64,000 bases of DNA. It comes from Hordeum vulgare subsp. vulgare. Its lineage: Eukaryota; Streptophyta; Magnoliopsida; Poales; Poaceae. Below the pieces are notes generated by a model, which saw only the letters and a list, made by a program, of their open reading frames with translations, had not been told where the DNA came from and made no database searches. The translations under genes and the position numbers were made by a program. Positions 45,406-54,689 of the stretch are shown in pieces. The stretch spans positions 338,504,638 through 338,568,637 of the forward strand of contig NC_058521.1 in the NCBI RefSeq assembly GCF_904849725.1. The letters are read 5' to 3'. Positions within the stretch are counted from its first letter, which is position 1. Every line of letters begins with the position of its first letter.

Positions 45406-45786
45406 AACTAGGCATGTTGCACCTCACTTTACATTTCATCTTGGTCTAGATGTAGGCATGGACATAGGAGGAGTGTTGTTCTCTCAATGAACTCTCCCTC
45501 ACCCCATTATGCGTAAATCAATCTAGTCTTTCACTTTAGCCATTGTCAAATGGCACTTGTGCTTCAAAGACGAGCATTGGTCATGAACCCAAGGATAATT
45601 CTTCGTGGTGTCATACCATTGTCTCAAACATAGGTGGCCTCGGCCACCGCCCCTCCATCCTCTCTTGCGTATAAAGGAGAGGATATACAATGACAAGTCA
45701 GTACATTTTCTTGGATGTCATCCCTTTTTACTCACTTGTCATGTGCCCAAGTTTCCCTTTTTCCTTAGCCGTGTTGAAACATGTAC
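45406..45786 (+). other. Spacer after pol, element C
   Basis: About 380 bp with no coding support, leading to the internal palindrome array. Confidence 0.6.
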
Positions 45787-46063
45787 AGCGGTACTACCGC
45801 CCGGGTAGCGGTACTACCGCCAGGACCCCAGCGGTACTACTGCCAGGGGTAGCGGTACTACCGCCAGGACCCCAGCGCTACTACCGCCAGGTATGGCGGT
45901 ACTACCGCCAGGTTTCAAAATCTAACACAACCAGCTAGAAAATTTCTAGGGTTTCAAGGGGGAGCGGTACTACCGCCAGGACCCCAGCGGTACTACCGCT
46001 GCACCTGGCGGTACTACCGCCAGCTAGCGGTACTACCGCCGGGGCCACAGCGGTACTACCGCT
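45787..46063 (+). repeat. Internal palindrome array 1, element C (reverse orientation)
   Basis: Eleven copies of (A/G)GCGGTA-C-TACCGC(C/T), that is the LTR palindrome with central C instead of G, as if inverted. Six copies, a 50-bp unrelated gap, then five copies. The last unit ends 17 bp before an internal TATA box. Unit spacers are mostly AGGACCCC or AGGGGT. Confidence 0.92.
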
Positions 46064-46080
46064 GACCCGTACCCCTTGGG

Positions 46081-46090
46081 CTATATAAAG
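46081..46090 (+). promoter_or_regulatory. Internal TATA box upstream of aORF, element C
   Basis: CTATATAAAG followed by GG, the same 12 bases as in the LTR. A C/T-rich leader-like stretch and an ATG at 46246 follow. The spacing fits a real core promoter giving a subgenomic transcript. Confidence 0.6.
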
Positions 46091-46255
46091 GGAGGGGGAG
46101 CCCGATTTTTGCATCTGTTTCTTCTTCCTCGCGGCTCCTCCCTCCCCTAGCCCGAAAACCCCCTGTTTGGATCTCACTTCGTGGAGCTCCTTCTCCCCGT
46201 TGGTGTGGAAGGGTTGCTTCATCTCTTCTTCCTACTCCAAGAGCCATGAATCCCG

Positions 46256-46903
46256 GTAAAGCTCCTCCCTTCTTCTATTTGGTTGTTCTTCGTGTTCTAG
46301 GGTTAGGAGCATTGGGATTGGATTCATCTTGTTGATCCTATGGCTAGTTATTGGATGGCATGAAGGAAATATTTGAGGGGAGTATAGGTCCGATGGTTTG
46401 TTGTTGTGATTGCTGCCATGGTCTAGGATTTCATCGTCTTAGATCGAATACTTAAACTTTTGGATTAGATCTAAAACGTGCTCTCTCTTGCCTAGGCATG
46501 TTTGTACCTCTTGTTACTATGTGTTCCTCATGATAGTAGGGCTGGGGTGTACGTCTTAGTGTTCATATTCAGTCCATGCCCTCGAAAACGAGTTTTATAT
46601 GTCAGATCTGAAAGTCAAACCCCCCCAGCGGTACTACCGCCAGGGGGTAGCGGTACTACCGCTAGGACCCCCAGCGGTACTACCGCCAGGACTGGCGGTA
46701 CTACCGCTAGGCCCCAGCGGTACTACCGCTAGGCCCCAGCAGTACTACCGCCAGGGGTGGCGGTACTACCGCCAGGAGCATTCACGGTGTATTCTTTTTG
46801 TGTTTTATGCTTGGCAATGCATGTTTACTTTTTCTGCGTTTTCAAGATTCATTGCCTTGACTTTTCTTGTCGCCTCTTTTTCGCTTTGTGGTCTGTGTCA
46901 CAG
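46256..46903 (+). other. Intron-like segment in aORF leader, element C
   Basis: ATGAATCCCG|GTAAAG gives a good plant donor at 46256, and GTCTGTGTCACAG|GTGG a good acceptor at 46903. The 648-bp interval is T-rich and carries palindrome array 2. Splicing would attach a three-codon exon to the aORF. This is inferred from sequence only. Confidence 0.5.
46627..46773 (+). repeat. Internal palindrome array 2, element C
   Basis: Seven copies of the 15-bp palindrome with central C, separated by 6-9 bp (AGGCCCC, AGGGGGT). It lies inside the proposed intron. Confidence 0.92.
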
Positions 46904-48280
46904 GTGGCTCTGCTCGCCGTTCGAACCCCCACGGGACACGGCGTCCAAATAGTTTCGCAACACAGAGGCGCCCGAGGGGTCTGCCACGTCTGGTCTGCCT
47001 CCCAAGAAGAAGTCCTTCAAGAAGGTCGCTCACAAGGACAAGAGGGTCAATATCCGTACAATGTCCCCAAGGACTTTCTGCACTTTCGCACCAAGAACCC
47101 CTATCTCAAGGAGAGGGAAGTGATCGATGGGGTTGAAAATGTCTGGGCAAAGGACCAGTGTAGGATCTATCGGGATGTGATTGCTTCCTTCAAGAAGAAC
47201 CATGTCTCTGTTCAGTGGATTGATCTGGCACATCTTCAGCGGAACATGGACTACTTTGGTGATGCCCTCTCTCTGGTTGACAAACTGGGCATCAAAGACA
47301 TCATCACCTTCAAGACGGACTTTGATCCCACTGCAGTGGCTCAGTTTTATGTCACAGTCCATTTCTCTCCTGATGCACAACGTTCCATGATATGGATGAC
47401 TGGGTCGAAGAAGATGACCGGTTCCTGGACTGAGTTCATGCAGTTCCTTCACATTGACTTTCAGTGTGCTGACACTCCTCTTGGGGTGCGTCCTCATGCT
47501 GCAGCCCCCACCGATAGGGCCCTCGCAAAGGACAGACTGTAGTCACTGTATCTGAGGAAGGGGGTGCTTCCCAAGCACCTGGACATCATGCATCGGATCT
47601 TTCGCAACACCCTCTTCCCTCGGAGTGGTAACTTTGATGAGGTCCATGGATACTTTGCTGAGATGCTCTTACTGTGTGAGGAGGCTATGTCTCAGGAGTC
47701 TGCTCAGCTGGATATTTCAGATGTGATGTTCACAGAGCTCTGGAACTGCATCATCAATCGTAAGGTTCCTATCTACGGGCCTTACCTGTTCGCATACATT
47801 TTCCATAAGTGGGAACAGGCTTTTCTGGATGAGGTGCTATACGCACAGTCTGATTACATTGTGCATGACCCGATCAGGCTTCGCGTCAAGGACAAGTGGG
47901 CCAACCCATCTACATCCTCTCAGCACATGGATACAGATACAGAGACCGCTGCTAACAGAGGAACTGCCTCTCAGTCCCGCTCGTCTGCCATGCCATCTTG
48001 GGCGATCAAACTGCAGGACAAGATGAAGACACTTTTCTGTATGCAGGCCAAGGGTCAGTACCAGACACATGTGGCTCAGAAGCAGAGCCGCCAGAGGCAT
48101 AAGCGTGTTCTCAGGACCTTGGATGTGGACATCTCCAGCGGCTCAGAGGACGACATCACTCCTGAGGCCACTTGGATGCAGGCTCAGGGGTACCAGTGGT
48201 CTGGCGATGAGGCAGAAGAGGAGGAGCAGACCGACCAGGAGGGGACAGACGAGTCTGGTGATCCTGAAGACGAGGAGTAG
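46904..48280 (+). pseudogene. aORF of element C
   Basis: After the acceptor site, a basic N-terminal stretch changes frame at least twice (one frame reads LPPKKKSFKKVAHKDKR, nuclear-signal-like). From about 47060 a steady frame reads VPKDFLHFRTKNPYLKE to 48280 with one stop (TAG 47540). It contains VAQFYVTVHFSPDAQ (47336-47380), the block shared with A and B. LPKHLDIMHRIFRNTLFPRSG follows at 47566, then a Gln/Arg helix and a very acidic tail (GDEAEEEEQTDQE). No signal peptide or transmembrane helix is visible, arguing against a classical envelope. Position downstream of pol is typical for SIRE/Maximus elements. Function unknown. Confidence 0.72.
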
Positions 48281-48563
48281 TTACCTGTGGCATTAGGTGT
48301 GCCCCTTTTTGGTGTCTTGTGCCAAAGGGGTAGAGAGTCTAGGATTTGCTTTCATTTCGAACTTTGCATTGCTTTGCTTTATCTCGTATGGTTTGCTTCG
48401 AACTTGGTTTGATTCTCGTTTGCTATCTTTTGTGAGACATGATCTTATGTGAGATTTATTTCCATCATATGCTATGAGTCATATGTCCCCTATTGTCATA
48501 TATCTCTATCTTTTTGTTCTCATATTATTCTCTCTGCAAATCCGGTATTGTCATCAATCCACC
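48281..48563 (+). other. 3' untranslated region, element C
   Basis: T-rich, with a decayed purine tract CCAAAGGGGTAGAGAG at about 48322-48337 in addition to the functional one. Confidence 0.6.
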
Positions 48564-48577
48564 AAAAAGGGGGAGAT
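48564..48577 (+). other. Polypurine tract, element C
   Basis: AAAAAGGGGGAGAT directly before the TGTTGAGG LTR start. Confidence 0.9.
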
Positions 48578-50012
48578 TGTTGAGGCATAGTTTATGCCTA
48601 AGTAATTTTGGTGATTGATGACAGTACCGTACAGGACTAATCGTGTGTGTCAAGGTTTCAGGTAACACTCGTCAACGGCACAAGACGACACGTCTCCTCT
48701 CTTCTGGAACGGAAGCACGGCGCTCTCTACGATTCTCTTTATTTGAGTCATAGGAAAGCCGTACTATTAAGAGGGGATCCGTAGTGGAAAGGTTTGGGTG
48801 GAATCTATCTTTACACACGCACACTTCACATTCTCCCTTTCCGGCCCTCGCCTATTCATCTCGATTATCTCTGCAAAATGGTCCCCAGCGGTAGTACCGC
48901 TGGTGCCAGCGGTAGTACCGCTGGACTGCTAGCGGTAGTACCGCTAGCCAGCGGTAGTACCACCCTTGGTCAGCGGTAGTACCGCTCCAGGTGTTTTGTT
49001 CCACCTACCTAGCGGTAGTTCGTGGACGGACCCTTTTGCGAAGACTTTCCCGGCGGTAGTAGTGCTTGTGCACTACCAAGGGGCCAGCGGTAGTACCGCT
49101 GGTGGCAGCGGTAGTACCGCTGGAGTCCCAGCAGTAGTACCGCTGGTGTCAGCGGTAGTACCGCTGCAGCCAGCGGTAGTACCGCCAGGCAGCGGTAGTA
49201 CCGCTCCGGCACAGCGGTAGTACCGCTGGTACTCGGGCAGAGAGTGGGAAAACGGTCTGATTCCCCCCCCCACTATATAAAGGGTTCTTCTAGCTGAGGA
49301 ACCCTATCTCTTACCTCTCTAAGCTCCATTGTTGCTCCACAAGCTCTAAAGTGCCCGATCTCTCTCCCTAGCCAATCAAACTTGTTGATTCTTTAGGGAT
49401 TGGTTGAGAAGGCCTAGATCCACACTTCCACCAAGAGAAAAGTTGATTCCCCCACCAATCCCTTGCGGATCTTGTTACTCTTGGGTGTTTGAGCATCCTA
49501 GACGGTTGAGGTCACCTCGAAGCCATATTCCATTGTGGTGAAGCTTCGTGGTTTAGTTGGGAGCCTCCAAGCTTTGTGTGGAGTTTCCCCAACCTTGTTT
49601 GTAAAGGTTCGGTCGCCGCCTTCAAGGGCACCTATAGTGGAATCACGGTACCTTGCATCGTGCGAGGGCGTGAGGAGAATACGGTGGCCTTAGTGGCTTT
49701 TTGGGGAGCATTGTGCCTCCACACCGCTCCAACGGAGACGTACTTCCTGTCAAAGGGAAGGAACTTCGGTAACACATCCTCGTCTCCATAGGTTCCACTT
49801 GTGGTTATCTCTAACCTTTACTTTGTATTTGCTTATGCTTGTGACTATATCTTACTTGTCTTAATAGCTCTTGTTGTTAGCTTCTATAGGGTTCACCTCA
49901 TTGTCATATTATTTGTGAACCCGTATAGTGTTTACCTTAACTTGTTAAGATTAATTAAAAAGTGGTCGTTGTCTATACACCCCCCCTCTAGCCAACCATA
50001 TCGATCCTTTCA
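48578..50012 (+). repeat. 3' LTR of element C
   Basis: 1435 bp, nearly identical to the 5' LTR. Differences include single substitutions near its start, a different set of palindrome units, a shorter C run before the TATA box and ATACACC for ATTCACC near the end. Confidence 0.95.
48887..49227 (+). repeat. Palindrome array in 3' LTR C
   Basis: Twelve units like the 5' array, but with an extra unit (AGCAGTAGTACCGCT) near 49131 and one fewer copy of the CCGGCAC-spaced unit at the end. A TATA box follows at 49273-49282. Confidence 0.92.
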
Positions 50013-50017
50013 CTCGT
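50013..50017 (+). repeat. Target site duplication, element C (right)
   Basis: CTCGT, matching 37906-37910. Confidence 0.92.
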
Positions 50018-50122
50018 CATGTCCACTTGAACTTCACTTTGTATAGATGCATGTTTTCGTACTCGCGACGGTTTAAAAGATTTTTATAAGACATTCATGT
50101 ATTGTAGTAGTTGACCTTTCCT

Positions 50123-51190
50123 GAGTGCTAGGTTGATCTTCTGCTAATGTTGTTCAAATAGGGCTTGCGGTATACCATTTGAAAGCTATGGACATGCTGG
50201 GAATAGCCTAGGTTGATTTTTTTTTAAATGTTCACGGTTTAAGAGCAGTTTTGAAAAATCGTTTTTTCATACATAAAACGTGAATCGTATTTTTGACCAT
50301 ATTACTAATCTGTTTATCAGAATGAGGCAAATGAGATGGCGTTGAATAGCTGTTGCAAATCGGCTCATTTCATACATTGGAAGTTTTTCCAAATTCCCTA
50401 CGCTAAAAGTGGAATTTAAAAAATGGCCGAATTTCTGAAACCAAACAGCCGGATTAGTATTTTTGGGTTAATTTGAAAACAGCAAGTCCGTTAGATGCGA
50501 ATGATATGGTCTTTCAAAGCTTGTGAAAATGTGCATCTATGCATATGAAACTTTTCTTGCAGCTATGGACGGTTTAAAAGTTACTTAGAAAAGAGTAGAA
50601 GTTGTACCTAGTTGGTATTTTCGTGTTTATATATCAATGATTTGTCGAAATTGAAGCAAATGATATGGCGTTGGAAAGCTTGAAGAAATGCAAAACATTT
50701 ATGTGTTGATTGTTTTTTCCAATTTCCTTACGGTTTTAAGAGAATTGTAAAAATGGATAAAAATGTTTTTTGGTTGCAGTTTTTACAAACTTTATCAGAA
50801 TGAGGCAAATAATATACCGTTGAAAATCTGCAGAAAATGCGAAACTTTTTCATGTAGAATGTTTTCTCTGATTCCTAGCCGTTTTCAAGAAGTTCTGAAA
50901 ACAGCGAGATCATGTGTTGTGTCTTTATCGCGAATCAGAGCCTTCGAAAATGGACCATGTGAAGAACTTGAATTTCTCGGCTTGTTTACTCGAACTTTAC
51001 TCTGTTTTGACGTGTAAGTTTTCTGCTCGTAACTCTCCATCCACTTACGGGAATTGAGCATGTGATATACCAATGGAAAGTTGTTGTAAACACACAACTA
51101 TTCCGTGTTGATGCTTTTTTTTCATGCTCGCGACGGTTTAAAAGATTTTCATATGACATTCATGTAGTGCAATAGTTGACCTTCCTGCTG
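50123..51190 (+). repeat. ~1.06 kb unit 4, uninterrupted
   Basis: Starts GAGTGCTAGGTTGATCTTC. This is the only unit in the window not broken by an insertion, so it serves as a reference: about 1067 bp. It aligns with unit 1 (20212-31991 without B) and unit 3 (37062-50122 without C). Confidence 0.65.
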
Positions 51191-51474
51191 TTTTCTTCTG
51201 CCACATATTTTCGTTTGTAATTTCTCGCCCATTCATCGCTGTTACACAAAAGATATTCCTTTTCGAACAAACCTCTCTCACAATAATTTTTTACCTTTCT
51301 CCGACCGTGCACTCGAACTTGTAGCAAAAATAATTGGATCTTACATTTTTACTCATTTTTCTCATATTAAACACACACCATGTAGTACGTGAACTTTCTC
51401 TGTTTTTATAGTTTGAATTCTTTATTTTCTTTCTGAAATCAAATTGCTATGAAATAATAACTGGACTTCATTGT

Positions 51475-52085
51475 GGATTGAGAGAATTATTTCAAAACAC
51501 ACAAAACAATTTCTTATTTGTGTTTTTGAACATGGAAATACAAGACGAACCTCTCATGCAAGGCGAATCTTTTAGTAACAGAAATTTCCTATTTTGTAAT
51601 AAATATTGAAACGTTTGTTATTTCTTTGTGGATTGAGAGAATTATTTCAAAACACACCAAACAATTTCTTTTTTGTGTTTTTGAACATGGAAATACAAGG
51701 CAGACCTCTCTTGCAAGGCGAATCTTTTAGTAATAGAAATATCCTATTTTGTGATAAATATTGAAACGTTTGTTATTTCTTTGTGGATTGAGAGAATTAT
51801 TTCAAAACACACAAAACAATTTCTTTTTTGTCTTTTTGAACTTGGAAATACAAGGCGAACCTCTCTTGCAAGCCGAATCTTTTAGTAATAGAAATATCCT
51901 ATTTTGTATATTGAAACATTTGTTATTTCTTTTTGGATTGAGAGAATTATTTCAAAACACACAAAACAATTTCTTTTTTGTGTTTTTGAACATGGAAATA
52001 CAAGGCGAACCTCTCTTGCAAGGCAATCTTTTAGTAACAGAAATATCCTCTTTTGTAATAAGTATTGAAATGTATGTTATTTAAA
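51475..52085 (+). repeat. 155-bp tandem repeat, four copies
   Basis: GGATTGAGAGAATTATTTC starts copies at 51475, 51630, 51785 and 51935. Each contains TTTGAACATGGAAATACAAG and GCGAACCTCTCTTGCAAG (with small changes). The open frame across it is a by-product of the period. A single copy exists in GAACTTC copy 1 near 32620. Confidence 0.85.
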
Positions 52086-52999
52086 TTTTAATTTCCATAT
52101 TTTTTATTTAGAAACGATGAAAGACTATTTTTTAACTTCTCTATTTTCAAAATTCGACCTTCCTATTTTTTATATTAGAAACGGTGAAACATTTGCTTCT
52201 AAGTGCTTTGTTATTTTTGAACTGTTTTGTTATTTTTGTTTGAACTTCCCCTTTTCTATTACATACTCGTATACATCTCTTGTTCTGAACTTAGAAACTT
52301 ATGAAACATGAACTTCGAGTATAAACCTGCAACTTATGAAACATGAACTTCGAGTATAAACCTGCAGGGAAATCAAGCTATTACACACAACAATACACGA
52401 TACACAAACATAAAAATTCATAGAACACATGTGCCACACACTAGTGCACGCATAATCAAGATAGCATATACTCCCGCTTATACATGTACAATATAGCCAA
52501 CAGTTTGTAAAGCTAAAGAGCAACAAATACATGATGCTTCTCCGTGATTGTTTGAGAGAAAAAAAGAAAGGTCGGATTGGACCTTGCGTTGGAGCCAGCG
52601 GGACATGGAGCTCGGGTGGACTTGCAATCGGACGCTGTTTGGTGGCACTGCCTCAAGCATGTGCGCATCATAAGAGGCAGCCCCCGGTCATCTATGACGC
52701 TGATGCTCGTCGTCTCTAGCTCTCCGCTCTATAGTTGAACTTCAGTTGCGCACATATACTTGTATAGGAGCAAAGATGAAGTGCAAGAGCGGAGCGGGAA
52801 TTTGGAGTGGTCAGAGTTGGCACGTCGAGTGGTGGACACAATTGGACTGCTAAAAATCTACGGATTGGACTGCAACTGTACTAATTATAAGTTTTGTAAA
52901 GAAAGTGGTGTCCTTCCAAGACAATTTATAGTCCAAAGTTGCTTACATGTTATTCAGCGGTTTTTGTAATCAGTCCCATTTATGAGTCTGACCACGGTA
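52086..52999. other. AT-rich tail and unclassified sequence
   Basis: Includes a direct duplication of ACTTATGAAACATGAACTTCG at about 52297 and 52331, the end of the GAACTTC-rich element (about 52380), and then some 600 bp with nothing recognisable. Confidence 0.4.
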
Positions 53000-53138
53000 A
53001 ACCACTCCATATCCACCCTCTTCAATGATGTTCTCCTTATGACGTGGGATAACCCTGGGGTAGGCTCATCGAGCCTACTCCTTTGCCTTCTATATTGAAG
53101 GAAAAGCACAATTCGTTCCATACGGCTAAATCCCCCTG

Positions 53139-53275
53139 GCCGGCTAGGGGTGAGACGGCTAACTCCTCCTGGCCGTCTAGGAATACCCTGCCGGCTAGGA
53201 GCGAGACGGCTACCTCCTTCTGGCTGTCTAAGAAGCGTCTGCCGGCTAGAGGCGAGACGGCCTTTCCTAGACCGG
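53139..53275 (+). repeat. 51-bp tandem repeat in Gypsy LTR
   Basis: GCCGGCTAG...GAGACGGC starts at 53139, 53190 and 53241, giving two full copies and one partial. It lies upstream of the TATA box. Confidence 0.8.
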
Positions 53276-53760
53276 CTAGTGAGGCCGCTAGCGGGCCAGG
53301 GAGCTCAAGTCACATCAGATCGTAGGTCATGACGAGACCCTACGATTAGTGGTTAATACGCATCAGCACAGGTACACGATTGGAGTGCACGACAGGTACA
53401 ATGTCAGCGGCCATGCCGCTGACCTACTCCGGCTCCGATCCGTCAGCCCCGCACAGTGTCAGCCCGTCGAACACCCACTCCATTACCACACTCGGCGTGG
53501 GAACAGTGGAGACGGTCGTACTGGCAACCCATGACGAATCTCGCAAGACGACGCTGGACATACTACACGTGTCCTGCGTCGGCCTTACAAGAGAGCTTCA
53601 TTGGCTGGCCGGCGGGTCCCATAGCCAAACGGGACCTTGCAGCCTGCGGGCCCCTCCAGTGACAAGACAAGACCACTGTGGACCCCCTAGCCAGTCGGCG
53701 AGGCTGCCAGTAGGGTCCCTCCTTTGTACTTTTATCCTTATTGTAGGTCGGTGGGTTCGT

Positions 53761-53768
53761 CTATAAAA
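53761..53768 (+). promoter_or_regulatory. TATA box, Tat-like Gypsy LTR
   Basis: CTATAAAA, followed by a C-rich start region and an ACACACAC tract (53806-53817). The best core promoter candidate in the LTR. Confidence 0.5.
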
Positions 53769-54085
53769 CTCCCCGATCCCCCTCCATGTAGAAGATCGGC
53801 CAACCACACACACACACCCAAACAGGAGAGGTAGTCGTGAGCCGGCAGCTCCTTCTTCCTCCTCCGTCGAACAGCTCGACGAGCACATTCTAACCACTCT
53901 GGTGCATTATATATTCCGGCAGGACTAGGGGTGTTATCTCTACGGAGAGCCCCGAACCTGGGTACATCGCGTCCCTCGCTTGTACCAAGCCCGTTCCCAG
54001 ATCCCGGTGGTGTCCTTTCGGTCTCCACCTCATATCTTTAGCCTACCCATGGCTTATGTCGTGAGTAAACACCGACACCTTAGAA

Positions 54086-54541
54086 AACCGATTCGTCAAA
54101 TGCTACAAATCCCTCAGAGTGAACCAATGACCCCAACCCATGTGCGAAAATTCTGGGAGACCAACAACAGGACATGCGAAGATGGTCGCATATACTGAGA
54201 ATACTCCTAGTGTTGCATGAGTTGCCTTCATCGCCAGAACAAGGAATACCAACCCTATCGCATTGGTAGGCCGAGCTGCATTGGCTCAAATTATCGGCAT
54301 CACTCGACTTTGTCCTGACCAAGAGTCCCAGCATTTTCCAGGATCTTTGTCATGAGGCTTCTCTTGCACCATCAATGTGTGGCTTTCTTGAACTTGATAG
54401 TTCTCCGAAATAGCATCCTGACGCACTTCATCCACAACAATCTCCTTAGATACATCGGGGATTTGAGATGCTATAATCTTATCAATAGACTTCTTCGGCT
54501 TCCTCCGGTATATGGACCAGAAGCACACGAAACCTAGTATA
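54086..54541. other. Foreign-looking insert in Gypsy leader
   Basis: The sequence between the LTR-like region and the MITE does not resemble a Gypsy leader. A minus-strand frame (54597-54286) reads RKPKKSIDKIIASQIPDVSK and IVVDEVRQDAISENYQVQ, which looks protein-like but is not recognised. It could be a captured or older TE fragment. Confidence 0.3.
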
Positions 54542-54543
54542 TA

Positions 54544-54666
54544 CTCCCTCCGTCCGAAAATTCTTGTCTTATGTTTATATAGAAATGGATATATCAAAAT
54601 ACTAAAACGTGACTAATACATTCATATCTAGACAAATTTAAGACGAGAATTTTGGGACGAAGGGAG
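54544..54666 (+). mobile_element. Stowaway MITE (Tc1/Mariner)
   Basis: 123 bp with terminal inverted repeats CTCCCTCCGTCCGAAAAT and ATTTTGGGACGAAGGGAG, flanked by TA (54542-54543 and 54667-54668). This is the classic grass Stowaway end sequence and target. Confidence 0.95.
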
Positions 54667-54689
54667 TAGAAGATTACCACCCAAATACA

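Larger units (their letters stand above)
37911..50012 (+). mobile_element. Complete SIRE-type Copia element C
   Basis: 12.1 kb: 5' LTR 37911-39350, primer binding site 39353, gag 39402-41705, pol to 45405, internal palindrome array and TATA box, aORF 46246-48280, polypurine tract 48564-48577, 3' LTR 48578-50012, flanked by CTCGT. The LTRs differ by about a dozen substitutions plus palindrome-unit changes, so it is a recent insertion. Pol still has four in-frame stops. Confidence 0.95.
36621..52380 (+). mobile_element. Unclassified GAACTTC-rich element, copy 2 (split by element C)
   Basis: Removing element C leaves about 3.6 kb in the order seen in copy 1: inverted-repeat element, flank (36984-37045), unit 3 (37062-37910 joined to 50018-50122), unit 4 (50123-51190) and AT-rich tail with a 155-bp tandem repeat. 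The direct orientation matches copy 1. No coding capacity; superfamily unknown. Confidence 0.5.

Noticed and set aside
2584..48280. aORFs as viral-type envelope proteins
   Set aside because: The literature sometimes calls such ORFs envelope-like, but none of the three shows a signal peptide, fusion peptide or membrane anchor.
51761..52084. Open frame with repeated GLRELFQNTQNNFFF segments
   Set aside because: It simply follows the 155-bp tandem repeat, whose copies of 155, 155 and 150 bp keep a frame by chance; no start context or homology.
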